A stretch of DNA of 34,644 bases from Ignavibacteria bacterium (lineage in GTDB: Bacteria > Bacteroidota > Ignavibacteria > Tepidaquicellales > OLB5), in NCBI GenBank assembly GCA_030835025.1, contig JAUQWS010000114.1, positions 1-34,644 of the forward strand, in the 5' to 3' direction. This document shows positions 27,201 through 34,644 of this stretch, piece after piece. Positions within the stretch are counted from its first letter, which is position 1. Each line of letters begins with the position of its first letter. The translations under genes and the position numbers were made by a program. The notes beneath the pieces are model-generated. The model was not told the origin of the DNA, ran no database searches, and worked only from the letters and a program-made list of their open reading frames with translations.

Positions 27201-27476
27201 GATTTGCTAATACACATTGACGATAAGAAAGCAGATACCGAGAAGCTGAATCTCTGGTTTGATGGGTGGAGCAAATGCTTAGCCGAGCTTAATTATCTAA
27301 AGACAGGTTACGTTTCGGACGGTTTGCTGGATCTGCATTACATCACAGATGAGGATATCGAAAAGAAGACAAGCTTTGCAAGCAAGATCGGTGCAATAAC
27401 TGACCCGGCTAAGCAGCTGAAGCTTGGAACAGATTCTGAACCCGCGGAGAGATCCAAACGGGTTCCTGCTAAATAA
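24252..27476 (+). CDS. GAF-PEP/pyruvate-binding-nucleotidyltransferase fusion protein
   Basis: I chose the ATG at 24252 (AGGAG nine bases upstream). The longer GTG start at 24168 lies inside the terminator hairpin. The 1074-residue product has a GAF-like sensory domain (10-135) and a helical, acidic region (155-300). A PPDK_N ATP-binding domain spans 340-715: GKLGGKSAGMF (346-356), VRSSSLLEDNFGAAFSG (449-465), FYILQCRSQT (705-714). The module shared with 13075-16029 follows (GPGRWGSR 792-799, SFGTHFF 834-840). A nucleotidyltransferase domain ends the protein (955-1040), with FGSS, then SDIDLLI (D982, D984) and a third acid near D1027. No phosphohistidine or PEP barrel is present. The GDH neighbour hints at nitrogen or carbon regulation (inference). 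Its last 8 bp overlap the convergent phosphoesterase gene. Confidence 0.85.
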   Translation: MPDRLQTPPIDNILKELEERAKELNCLYRIEDALNHSDITLEDAFKTVVEVLPGGWQYPDLTRAKLEYKKKVYKNTEFEETIWQLKSDIVISDEVVGSISVYYLKPTRQFDEGPFLKEERKLLNTISERLGHFILHKDSFAFISELDSIRGVDSGDVKHKWQVVLDMLRKTDKPLFNTIIRKLLHNLCWQENKEAQDLLKEAGAEPEDLDGNEELYDENKPLKKKSLNDEDFVEAVIRLADENLSDDEILGKLQKWIYDDKCSGLVKAVETLDTPLNEIAEALRKYYPLLSNGELSPSIEKGLKVSLLRRFFTDQTEFISIAKEFVDIHDFYELTDRIILPTKTYGKLGGKSAGMFIASKIIQKKAQSYEPFRNIRVPKTWYIPSDGIMNFLHYNELEEVIEQKYKEIEEIRREYPHIVQLFKNSVFAPEFISGISVALDDFGETPLVVRSSSLLEDNFGAAFSGKYKSLFLANQGKKSEKVAALLDAISEVYASTFGPDPIEYRAERNLLDFREEMGIMIQEVVGTRIGKYYMPSFAGVAFSNNEFRWSPRIKREDGLVRLVPGLGTRAVDRLSDDYPILIAPGQPNLRVNVSLHEKMRYTPQFIDVIDLETNEFESLKLEDVIKECGDEYPEIRSLISLVKDDRIVQPFGLNPDFHNDHVIVTFEGLIQKGPFVQQIKMLLDTLQEGMRNPVDIEFASNGNQFYILQCRSQTQSKEIQPDPIPRDIPRNKIIFSANKYVSNGKVPEISHIVYVDPSNYNNISSREELIEVGRAVSKLNKILPKRRFILMGPGRWGSRGDIKLGVNVTYSDINNTSMLIEIAKQVGNYTPDLSFGTHFFQDLVESSIRYLPLYPDEDGAVFNEVFFRKSDNILGHLLPEYRHLEDTLKVIDVTNVTDGLILRVLVNADIEEAVAFTDEPKLTTIRQLDTSEYVEWQPSNYWQWRYKMAEKMASILPAEKVGVKGMYIFGSSKNANAGPGSDIDLLIHIDDKKADTEKLNLWFDGWSKCLAELNYLKTGYVSDGLLDLHYITDEDIEKKTSFASKIGAITDPAKQLKLGTDSEPAERSKRVPAK

Positions 27477-28308
27477 GCTCCCTGGTAGAATCCTCAAGAT
27501 GCTCGGTATCAAATCTTACCACAGCAAGCCTGGAACCCTCGCATGCACCCGAAAAACAATAGGTGCTGCCTATTTTCTCACACCAGCTTCCCGATAGTTC
27601 TGATGACTCGTGGATATGCCCGTGCATTGTAACAAGCGGCTGGCGCTTTTCTATGAATTTCCTTATTGCAATACTTCCAATATGCTTTAATACAGGTTTG
27701 CCGTTGATATCTTTGCCGTCTATCAGGTCCAGTGCCGTATCACAGGGCGGCGAGTGGAAAAGGAAAATACTGTTTCGCAGGCTTTCTTCATCTTCTGTTA
27801 GCTTCTTCAGGTCATCTGAAATTGTAATATACTTTACAAGGTTCGGTGCTACGTCAAAAGTTCTTATTCCTTCTTCGGGTGAGACTGAATCGTGGGGCAC
27901 ATAGCGTGAAATATCATACTTCTCCCAGTCTTTCAGCAGAAAGGGCGTGGGCGGCACGTATGAATAACCGAATAACGATAGTCCGGCATACTCTGTTTTC
28001 TTTTCATTGGCATAAAAGATGAGCCCCTTTTCCTCTAGATCAATGAAGTAGTGCTCGGTTGCCCTCGGGTCGTCATTTCCGAGTATCAGAACGATCATAG
28101 GATATGCCTTACCTAAGGCAGATTTCAGTTTCACAAGAGAAGGTTCAAAAAAACCGTTAATAAATTCACCTGTATCTGATGCGTAGAAATTCGGAAGCAG
28201 GTCTCCCCCGAAAAATAAAGCGTCCGGACTTTCTGATTCAGTTATGCGGAATAATTTATCGTAATGGTCTTTGCTTCCGTGAATATCAGATACAAATATA
28301 GCGCGCAT
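27469..28308 (-). CDS. Calcineurin-like metallophosphoesterase
   Basis: The 279-residue protein carries the metallophosphoesterase motifs in order: SDIHG (D8, H10), GGDLL (D36), GNDD (N78, D79), a His in LFHSPP, and MHGHIHES. These ligate two metal ions in the calcineurin-like fold. There is no signal peptide, so it is probably cytoplasmic. It is the last gene of the minus-strand transporter cluster, 13 bp after the second ATPase gene. The substrate is unknown; phosphodiesters or nucleotides are usual for the family. Its last 8 bp overlap the end of the convergent 24252-27476 gene, leaving no room for a terminator. Confidence 0.88.
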   Translation of the reverse strand: MRAIFVSDIHGSKDHYDKLFRITESESPDALFFGGDLLPNFYASDTGEFINGFFEPSLVKLKSALGKAYPMIVLILGNDDPRATEHYFIDLEEKGLIFYANEKKTEYAGLSLFGYSYVPPTPFLLKDWEKYDISRYVPHDSVSPEEGIRTFDVAPNLVKYITISDDLKKLTEDEESLRNSIFLFHSPPCDTALDLIDGKDINGKPVLKHIGSIAIRKFIEKRQPLVTMHGHIHESSELSGSWCEKIGSTYCFSGACEGSRLAVVRFDTEHLEDSTRELI

Positions 28309-28321
28309 GCTTTATTTGCCT

Positions 28322-29326
28322 TCAAACATACGGGCATGCCGCAGTATGCCCCGGACTTTTTTCCTCAAGCTGCGGAATGAAGCTTGCGCATTCAGGTTTT
28401 GCGATCGGGCACCTTGTTCTGAACCCGCAGCCGCTTGGTTTCCTCATCGGTGTCGGCACATCACCTTTTAAAATTACTCTTTCCTTATCTCTGAATTTGG
28501 GATTGGGAAGCGGAACTGCCGAGAGAAGCGCTTTGCTGTAAGGATGAACGGGATGATGGTAAACTTCACTTCCATCACCAACTTCAACAATGTTGCCAAG
28601 GTACATAACAGCAATTCTTGAGCTGATGTGCTCCACTACCGAAAGGTCGTGAGCAATGAACATTATGCTGAGGTCAAACTCCTTCTGCAATTCCTGCAAA
28701 AGATTGATAACCTGCGCCTGGATAGAAACATCAAGTGCGGATACAGGTTCATCTGCAATTATGAGCATGGGATTTGTCGCAAGTGCCCTTGCAATACCGA
28801 TCCTCTGCCTCTGCCCCCCTGAAAATTCATGCGGATACCGTTTTGATTGTTCAGGCTGCAGCCCTACTTTTTCTAGTAGCCATGAGATCTTTTCCAGCCT
28901 CTCTTTTTTGGGCATGCTTGTGTGGTACAGCATCGGCTCTTCGATTATCTGTCCTACGGTCAATCTTGCATTAAGAGATGAATAGGGGTCCTGGAAGATC
29001 ATCTGTATAAGTCCCCTGTATTTCCTAATCTCATTTCTCGAAAGTCTTGTGAGTTCAATTTCCTCATCACCCGAACGCAGCAGTACATCACCTTTAACGT
29101 CAACATCAGGAGAAGAGAATTTAAGAATATTGATAATGGCTTTGCCTACTGTTGATTTGCCGCAGCCTGATTCACCAACAAGCCCCAGCGTTTCACCATG
29201 CTTTATCGAAAATGTGACGCCATCTACAGCCTTAACTTCGGCAACTTTACCTAAAAATACTCCGCCATGAACAGGGAATTTTACCTTAAGATCTTTTACT
29301 TCGAGTATGTTTTCTTTATTCATCAT
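28322..29326 (-). CDS. Peptide ABC transporter ATP-binding protein (OppF/DppF type)
   Basis: The 334-residue ATPase has Walker A GESGCGKS (51-58), a Q-loop (MIFQDPYSSLNARLTV), signature SGGQRQR, Walker B LIIADEPVSALD and the H-loop (MFIAHDLSVV). The C-terminal oligopeptide/dipeptide extension (from VHPYSKALLSAVP) keeps the Cys pattern GCGFRTRC...C...C, which in related DppD holds an iron-sulfur cluster (family knowledge). Two ATGs stand in tandem at 29326 and 29323. It follows the first ATPase gene by 5 bp. In YejF the two ATPases are one polypeptide; here they are separate. Confidence 0.93.
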   Translation of the reverse strand: MMNKENILEVKDLKVKFPVHGGVFLGKVAEVKAVDGVTFSIKHGETLGLVGESGCGKSTVGKAIINILKFSSPDVDVKGDVLLRSGDEEIELTRLSRNEIRKYRGLIQMIFQDPYSSLNARLTVGQIIEEPMLYHTSMPKKERLEKISWLLEKVGLQPEQSKRYPHEFSGGQRQRIGIARALATNPMLIIADEPVSALDVSIQAQVINLLQELQKEFDLSIMFIAHDLSVVEHISSRIAVMYLGNIVEVGDGSEVYHHPVHPYSKALLSAVPLPNPKFRDKERVILKGDVPTPMRKPSGCGFRTRCPIAKPECASFIPQLEEKSPGHTAACPYV

Positions 29327-29331
29327 AAATT

Positions 29332-30390
29332 TCAGACTAAATGGCAGCGTACTGTCCTGCCCGGTGCTATTTCTTTCAATTCCGGCTCAATTGTCCAGCA
29401 TTTTTCAATCACTTCAGTGCATCTTGTGCAGAACTTGCAGCCTTTTGGCAGCTCAAGTATGTGCGGAATGATGCCGGGTATAGCTTTTAGCGGCCCGCGG
29501 TCATCTTTGTACGGATCAGGCAGAGACTGCAGCAAACCCCTTGTATACGGGTGCTTCGGGTCATTAAAAATACTGAACACATCACCGACTTCCTGTATCT
29601 TGCCGCCGTACATAACAATTACCCTGTCGCACATTTCAGCTACTATGCCCAGGTTATGAGTGATGAGCACTATTGCCGCATCGTCCCTTTTCTTTTTGAT
29701 CTCCACCATCAGCTCAAGTATCTGCGCCTGTATTGTTACATCAAGCGCTGTTGTGGGTTCATCGGCTATCAGCAATGACGGATTGCATGCAAGGGCCATT
29801 GCTATCATTACTCTTTGCCTCATTCCCCCGCTGAACTGGTGCGGGTAATCCTTCATTCTTTTCTCTGCATCAGATATTCCCACTGCCTCAAGCATGTCAA
29901 CAGCTTTTTTCTCAGCCTCTTCGTTCGATATCTTTTCGTGGGTAAGTATAACCTCAGTTATCTGCTCACCTATTTTCATTACGGGATTCAGCGATGTCAT
30001 CGGTTCCTGGAATATCATTGCTATTTCATACCCGCGGTACTTCTTCATTTCTTCATAACTCAGCTTGAGCGTATCAACACCCCTGAACAGAACTTCTCCA
30101 GCCACAATTTTGCCCGGCGGATCAGGTACAAGCCTTGTTAGTGAATATGCAGTCACAGATTTGCCGGAGCCGGATTCGCCCACTATCCCAAGAACCTCAC
30201 CTTCAAAGATATCAAAGCTCACATCATCAACAGCCTTAGCGGGGAATTTCCCTTTTAGTTTCCTGTCTTCATCATAGAATTTCTTAAGGTATTCTTCCTT
30301 CATGTATTCCGTGTGCGCTTCGATCTGTTTATCGGTAGCCTCTACGAAGAAATATGTTCTCAGGTTCTTAACTTCTACTAATTTTTTCAT
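29332..30390 (-). CDS. Peptide ABC transporter ATP-binding protein (OppD/DppD type)
   Basis: The 352-residue ATPase has Walker A GESGSGKS (71-78), a Q-loop ([14 protein letters not shown]), signature SGGMRQR, Walker [13 protein letters not shown] and the H-loop (LITHNLGIV). The C-terminal region ends in KGCKFCTRC...C...C, the Cys pattern tied to a [4Fe-4S] site in this family. A charged insertion of about 33 residues (17-49) separates the first strand (RTYFFV) from KAVDDVSF, which is longer than usual. It lies 3 bp downstream of the permease gene and 5 bp upstream of the second ATPase gene. With that partner it powers the importer. Confidence 0.93.
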   Translation of the reverse strand: MKKLVEVKNLRTYFFVEATDKQIEAHTEYMKEEYLKKFYDEDRKLKGKFPAKAVDDVSFDIFEGEVLGIVGESGSGKSVTAYSLTRLVPDPPGKIVAGEVLFRGVDTLKLSYEEMKKYRGYEIAMIFQEPMTSLNPVMKIGEQITEVILTHEKISNEEAEKKAVDMLEAVGISDAEKRMKDYPHQFSGGMRQRVMIAMALACNPSLLIADEPTTALDVTIQAQILELMVEIKKKRDDAAIVLITHNLGIVAEMCDRVIVMYGGKIQEVGDVFSIFNDPKHPYTRGLLQSLPDPYKDDRGPLKAIPGIIPHILELPKGCKFCTRCTEVIEKCWTIEPELKEIAPGRTVRCHLV

Positions 30391-30393
30391 ATG

Positions 30394-31461
30394 TTATCTT
30401 AACCTCGAGTAAACTTTCGGATCAAATGCTTCACGAATTGCTTCACCGATAAATACGATCGCAATAAGAGTTAAAAACATTGCACCAAGCGGAACGGCAA
30501 CCAGCCACCAGTTGTTAATATCGGTCATTCCCTGCCTTACGAGCTGTCCCCAGCTCGGAGTGGGAGGCGGCAGACCGAAGCCAAGAAAATCAAGTGAAAC
30601 AAGTGCGCTGATATCGGCAACAATTGCAAACGGCGCAAATGATATGATTGGTGTTAACGAGTTGGGTAGAATGTGCTTGAAAATTATTATGCGGTTCTTG
30701 GCTCCCAGCGAAACGGCTGCCGAAACGTAATCCCTTGCCTTTTCCCTGTAAAACTCGCCCCGTACGTAATATGTAATTCCCATCCAGCTGAATGCCGTCA
30801 GTATAAACACAAGCAGTATAAAATTCGGCTGAAGTATCGAGCTCACAATTATCATTACATAAAGGAACGGAAGAGTGCTCCAAATCTCAATAAGCCTCTG
30901 GCCAAAAATATCCACTTTCCCGCTGAAAAATCCCAGCATCGCGCCGATGCTTACTCCGATGAGATAGGCAAAGAAAGTTACAACAAGAGCAAACGAAATA
31001 GAAATGTTAAATCCATACATTGTCCGAGCAAATACATCTCTTGCCCTGTCATCTGTGCCGAATATATGACCCGCAGATGGCGGGTGCGGCGGTGAACCCT
31101 CTGTTTCATCAAGCAGGTTCTCGTTCGGGCTGTACGGGTATATCGGCATAAGCACCCAATTATCGCTCTCGTCCTGCTGGAACTGGTATTTCAATCTCCT
31201 GTAATTCGTCTCGCCATACCCTTCCTGCCCGAATACGGATGGTTCATATATTCCGCTTTTGAACAGCGGGAAATAATAGTCACCGTTGTACTTAACCATT
31301 ATTGCCGTGTGGTTAATGAAAAGCGGAAGCATAAAGGAAATGGCATACAGCACCACAAGCACAAGGAAGGCGTAATAGCCGCGCTTAATTGTTCTGAACT
31401 TGCGCCAACGTTTCCTGAAAATCGAGATCGAGACGTTATCTTTATTTTTATCCTTCTTCAT
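30394..31461 (-). CDS. yejE: Peptide ABC transporter permease, YejE-like
   Basis: The 355-residue membrane protein has a cytoplasmic N-terminus (IFRKRWRKFRTIKRGYYAF), one membrane span, and a periplasmic loop of about 90 residues (KYNGDYYFPLF ... FGTDDRARDVFARTMYG). Five membrane spans of the BPD_transp_1 domain follow, with the EAA-type loop (SAAVSLGAKNRIIIFKHILP) that contacts the ATPases. The layout and motifs (YFPL in the loop, LDFLGFGLP, FIGEAIREAFDPK) resemble E. coli YejE more than OppC, judged from memory. It forms the translocation channel with the 31485-32522 product. Spacing is 3 bp to the ATPase gene downstream and 23 bp to the permease gene upstream. Confidence 0.87.
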   Translation of the reverse strand: MKKDKNKDNVSISIFRKRWRKFRTIKRGYYAFLVLVVLYAISFMLPLFINHTAIMVKYNGDYYFPLFKSGIYEPSVFGQEGYGETNYRRLKYQFQQDESDNWVLMPIYPYSPNENLLDETEGSPPHPPSAGHIFGTDDRARDVFARTMYGFNISISFALVVTFFAYLIGVSIGAMLGFFSGKVDIFGQRLIEIWSTLPFLYVMIIVSSILQPNFILLVFILTAFSWMGITYYVRGEFYREKARDYVSAAVSLGAKNRIIIFKHILPNSLTPIISFAPFAIVADISALVSLDFLGFGLPPPTPSWGQLVRQGMTDINNWWLVAVPLGAMFLTLIAIVFIGEAIREAFDPKVYSRLR

Positions 31462-31484
31462 AATATAGAAGTGTTTGCAGATGA

Positions 31485-32522
31485 TTATTTAAATCTTATT
31501 CTTGGGTCAAATACTGCATAAAGCATATCCGAAATAATATTGCCTATCAAGAGTAAAAACGAGGAAAGAACCAGAATTCCCATCGTTACCGGATAATCAC
31601 GCTGCTCTATAGAGCGGAAGCCAAGCAGCCCCATTCCGTTAATGTTGAAAACTGTTTCTATAAGGAAACTTCCTGCAAGAATAAGTGAAAGGAAATGCCC
31701 CAGTCCCGTTGCAAGCGGAATCAGTGAATTCCTTAAAGCATGTTTAAAAATTACTCTCTTTTCTGAAAGCCCTTTTGCAAAAGCCGTTCTTATGTAATCC
31801 TGGCTCAGATTTTCTATTACCGAGTTTTTTGTTAATATAGTAAGTGTTGCAAAGCTGCCTACCAGGTAAGATGCAACCGGCAGAACTGTGTGATAGAACT
31901 GGTCCACTATCTGACTGCCAAGAGTAAGCGATTCAAAATCCTCCGAACGGAATCCTCCCAGCGGAAATACATCCCAAAGGCTGCCGCCACCGAAAAGCAC
32001 CAGCATAATTGTACCAAATGCCCATCCGGGTATAGAGTAACCCATGAACACAAGTATCGAAGAAGCCAGGTCAAACTTGCTCCCGCTTTTTACCGCTTTG
32101 GCAACACCAAGCGGAATACATATCAAATAAGTTAATGTAAAGCCTATCAGCCCGAAATATATAGATATGGGAAATCGTGAGACAATTACATCCCAAACCG
32201 GCTCTGCATATACATAAGATCTCCCAAGGTCAAGCGTCAGCAGGTTTCCAAGCCATCTAATGTAGCGCTCGTGAATAGGAAGATCGAAGCCGTAGAATTT
32301 CTTCATCTCCTGAAGTGCAGATTCGGGAATCTCGATTCCACCCGTCTGCTGCCCCGAAGTTCCGACCTCGCCGCCCTGCATCTGTCCGCCCATTCTGAGC
32401 TTAAGCAGCTCCCTTTCAAGCGGCCCGCCCGGCACTATCTGTAATATAAAAAATGTTATGAGGGTTATACCCAAAAAAGTTGGTATGATAAGCAGGAACC
32501 TGCGTATAAAATATGATGTCAT
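31485..32522 (-). CDS. yejB: Peptide ABC transporter permease, YejB-like
   Basis: The 345-residue protein has six predicted membrane spans, starting with YFIRRFLLIIPTFLGITLIT. A Gly/Gln-rich loop (about 43-65) precedes YGFDLPIHERYIRWL, a YejB/DppB hallmark. The BPD_transp_1 domain contains the EAA loop (RTAFAKGLSEKRVIFKHALR) and ends in FDPRIRFK. Similarity to YejB, the permease of the microcin C importer, seems closer than to OppB (memory-based). It starts 75 bp after the binding-protein gene, beyond a hairpin, and leads the four-gene membrane/ATPase part of the operon. Confidence 0.87.
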   Translation of the reverse strand: MTSYFIRRFLLIIPTFLGITLITFFILQIVPGGPLERELLKLRMGGQMQGGEVGTSGQQTGGIEIPESALQEMKKFYGFDLPIHERYIRWLGNLLTLDLGRSYVYAEPVWDVIVSRFPISIYFGLIGFTLTYLICIPLGVAKAVKSGSKFDLASSILVFMGYSIPGWAFGTIMLVLFGGGSLWDVFPLGGFRSEDFESLTLGSQIVDQFYHTVLPVASYLVGSFATLTILTKNSVIENLSQDYIRTAFAKGLSEKRVIFKHALRNSLIPLATGLGHFLSLILAGSFLIETVFNINGMGLLGFRSIEQRDYPVTMGILVLSSFLLLIGNIISDMLYAVFDPRIRFK

Positions 32523-32550
32523 ATGTTTTTTTTGTTTACCTGGAGTAAGG

Positions 32551-32585
32551 AAAGGCTTCTGCTTTGTTTGACCGCAGAAGCCTTT
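32551..32585 (-). terminator. Intercistronic hairpin between binding-protein and permease genes
   Basis: AAAGGCTTCTGC (32551-32562), an 11-base loop and GCAGAAGCCTTT (32574-32585) form a perfect 12-bp stem. On the minus strand it is followed only by TTTCC. Such a hairpin just after a binding-protein gene often allows partial read-through or stabilises the upstream message, raising binding protein over permease. I infer that role here. Confidence 0.55.
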
Positions 32586-32597
32586 TAACTTAACTTA

Positions 32598-34529
32598 TTA
32601 TCTCCCAGCAGCTTCTTCCTGTTCTTTAACTTTTATCCAGTATTTCTGGTCTTCAGGTTTCACTTCGATCTTTTTGTTGGGGTCAGATTTTACTGCGTCA
32701 TATTCGGCAGCCTTTTCCGGATCGTATGACCACAAAACGCAAGTAAACAGGTAATCATAAGTTCTCGGCAGTATCCATTCAGGATATGCGAATTTGTTGT
32801 GGAAGCCTATCCTCTGGTAAGGTGCATACCAGCCGAATCCGTAGCCGTAATAACTGCATGCTATAGCGTCGATCTCGCGTACTATCTTTATTCTTTCTTT
32901 CTTATCATAGGTCACGTTATACAGATTGCATAGTTCATCTATTCTTGCATCTTTAATTCCCGGCCAGTTGGTCGTATTCGGAGAGTCTGCAGTGTTTGAT
33001 TTAAGCGAGCTTTCAGGATTCGGTACTCTCAAACCTGTCCACGCAGTAACCAGAATTGTGAAGTTCCTCTCATTGCCAAGCTTGAACCTTGTTGTGCCAT
33101 CGATCTGCTTCAGGTTCAGCTTTATTCCGGCTTTCTTAAGGTCTTCCTGGAAAATTGTCAGATATCTTTCCTGTCCGGGGCCGCCATCAAACGGCAGGTC
33201 AAGCTCAAATACTTTTCCGCCCTTAACCAGGTAACCTTCGGAGTTCTTCTCTTTCCATCCGGCTTCTTCAAGAAGCATTCTTGCCGAGTCTAAACTGAAT
33301 CCTATTTTAGGATTGCCCGGATTTTCGTATACTGAGCCCGGGAAATATGAATATTCAGGCTCGTATGAGTTAAAGAAAAGCTTCTCGTTGAACTTCTTTC
33401 TATCCCAAAGATATGTAACGGCTTTTCTTATTCTTATATCATCAAACGGGGGTTTGCGCATGTTGAAAACAAGACCCTGCACGCCGTTCGGGTTTTCATT
33501 GAATACTCTGTACCTTGCAACAAGTCCGCGTTTGAATTCATCAAAATCAAATCTTTCTGCCCACCACTGTGCGCGGTTAATACTGTACACATCTATATCA
33601 CCTTTTTTGAACTTCTCGAATGCAAGGGATTCATCCTGGATAACTTCAAGCTTTATCGCGTCGAAGTTATTTATTCCGGTATTGAATCTTTCCTTCTCTG
33701 CCCAGTAATCACTCCTTCTTCTGAAAGTAACCGATTGACCTTTGTTAATGTCTTCCTTCAGCAATGCGTACGGTCCGGAACCCGGTACAACTTCGAACTG
33801 GTATTTTTCAAGATACTCACCGCCCTTAATATTGCCAATGTGATGTGCGGGAAGTATTCTCATAGAGCCTGCAAAGTAGAGGAACTGCCTCCAGTTTTCT
33901 TCCTTTGTCTTTACCGATACAATATACTTGCTTTCGGCAACAGGCTGTTCATACGTTCCGTAAAGAATGTTTGAGTAAGCTTCAAGTATTCCCGGATCTA
34001 CCTGCAGCTTCCATGTTGCCACAACATCTTCTGCAACAACAGGTTTTCCGTCTGCCCATCGTGCATTTGGATTAAGCCTGAACCAGAATTGTTTTTTATC
34101 TTCAGATATTTTCCAGTGTGTTGCCAGAGATGGTATCCATTCTTCAGTAACAGGGTCCTGGTCAAGCAGTCCCTGGTAGATCAGGCCAAACTCCATAAGG
34201 TTATTAACGTATGAGTTCGCATCCTTACCGACATTTCTTAAAGTATTGGGAAAGTCAGGAATTCTCATTACAAACTGTCCGCCTTTTATGGCAGTTGAAT
34301 CACCTGCAATATTGTAATTAACTGCAGTCTGCCAGCCTTCGCCTTTGAATCCTTCACCGCCCTGTTCCGGAGGAACCGAAGGGTCAGCACCGGGAGGAGT
34401 GTCATATTGCTTAACTGAAACTGGTTTGGTATCTATTTGTTTTTTGGGTTTTGTCGATTTTCCGCAGGAGATAAAAAGGGCTGAAATGATTATTAGGACT
34501 AAAGCGCTTAAAAATGCTTTATTTTTCAT
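32598..34529 (-). CDS. Peptide ABC transporter substrate-binding lipoprotein, SBP family 5 (YejA-like)
   Basis: The 643-residue protein has a lipoprotein signal (MKNKAFLSALVLIIISALFISC, Cys22). A family 5 solute-binding body follows: LIYQGLLDQDPVTEEWIPSL, a WKISEDKKQFWFRLNPNARW strand pair, ADGKPVVAEDVVATW, and VFNMRKPPFDDIRIRKAVTY. Length and the GVQGLVFNMRKP region resemble YejA, which feeds peptides and microcin C to YejBEF, but the ligand here is unknown. A good AAGGAG precedes the ATG. It is the first gene of the importer operon, and the 115 bp upstream to the window edge should hold the promoter, which I could not identify. Confidence 0.9.
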   Translation of the reverse strand: MKNKAFLSALVLIIISALFISCGKSTKPKKQIDTKPVSVKQYDTPPGADPSVPPEQGGEGFKGEGWQTAVNYNIAGDSTAIKGGQFVMRIPDFPNTLRNVGKDANSYVNNLMEFGLIYQGLLDQDPVTEEWIPSLATHWKISEDKKQFWFRLNPNARWADGKPVVAEDVVATWKLQVDPGILEAYSNILYGTYEQPVAESKYIVSVKTKEENWRQFLYFAGSMRILPAHHIGNIKGGEYLEKYQFEVVPGSGPYALLKEDINKGQSVTFRRRSDYWAEKERFNTGINNFDAIKLEVIQDESLAFEKFKKGDIDVYSINRAQWWAERFDFDEFKRGLVARYRVFNENPNGVQGLVFNMRKPPFDDIRIRKAVTYLWDRKKFNEKLFFNSYEPEYSYFPGSVYENPGNPKIGFSLDSARMLLEEAGWKEKNSEGYLVKGGKVFELDLPFDGGPGQERYLTIFQEDLKKAGIKLNLKQIDGTTRFKLGNERNFTILVTAWTGLRVPNPESSLKSNTADSPNTTNWPGIKDARIDELCNLYNVTYDKKERIKIVREIDAIACSYYGYGFGWYAPYQRIGFHNKFAYPEWILPRTYDYLFTCVLWSYDPEKAAEYDAVKSDPNKKIEVKPEDQKYWIKVKEQEEAAGR

Positions 34530-34644
34530 ATATAATGCTCCTTAATTGTGTGTGAATTTGAATCTTAATTCATATACAACAAATATCATAAAATGAAACT
34601 ACATATAAAACCTCAAAATTTGGCATTATCATAAAGCAGAAGCC

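Noticed and set aside
34633-34644. AAAGCAGAAGCC at the right edge as a repeat of the 32551-32585 hairpin arm
   Set aside because: Only one arm is visible. It may be the edge of another terminator, but the match is short and cut off.

Overview
The window looks like a chromosome fragment from the Ignavibacteria / Bacteroidota-Chlorobi side of the tree (inference). The reasons are three secreted proteins ending in the YPNPFNP-type C-terminal signal of the type IX secretion system, a SPYFN-type helical protein, a split Opp/Yej-type transporter, several genes without a Shine-Dalgarno sequence, and one good TTTG-N19-TAnnTTTG promoter. Coding density is high. I recognise no rRNA, tRNA or CRISPR array.

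Layout. 1-762 (-) is a tyrosine recombinase that runs off the left edge; four 11-bp direct repeats and a candidate promoter lie just upstream. 1158-4520 (-) is a tandem pair of secreted beta-propeller proteins, the second preceded in frame by a fibronectin type III segment. 5012-6445 (+) is a helical protein of unknown function. 6634-10944 (+) is a 1436-residue fused 2-hydroxyacyl-CoA dehydratase activase-type protein. 11375-12985 (+) is a third secreted repeat protein. 17290-13075 (-) is a two-gene unit: a DUF1343/NamZ-like protein and a REC-REC-PEP/pyruvate-binding protein. 17778-20054 (+) holds a rhodanese-like lipoprotein lacking the catalytic Cys, then a histidine kinase/response regulator pair. 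20103-21557 (-) is a membrane-anchored OmpA-VWA protein, divergent from a WYL regulator (21738-22604, +). 22849-27476 (+) is glutamate dehydrogenase followed by a GAF-PEP/pyruvate-binding-nucleotidyltransferase protein. 34529-27469 (-) is a peptide ABC-importer operon resembling YejABE, with two separate ATPases and a terminal metallophosphoesterase.

How the parts relate. The clearest unexplained theme is the pair of large PEP/pyruvate-binding proteins (13075-16029 and 24252-27476). They share an ATP-binding core and a C-terminal module (GPGRWG[ST]R and S.G[ST]HFF motifs). Neither has the phosphohistidine or PEP-binding barrel of PEP synthase, and each carries a different N-terminal sensory module; one also ends in a nucleotidyltransferase and lies beside glutamate dehydrogenase. 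They look like regulatory or modifying enzymes rather than gluconeogenic ones. Several perfect or near-perfect dyads lie in promoter regions (4851-4950, 17305-17332, 21613-21627) and are listed as operator candidates.
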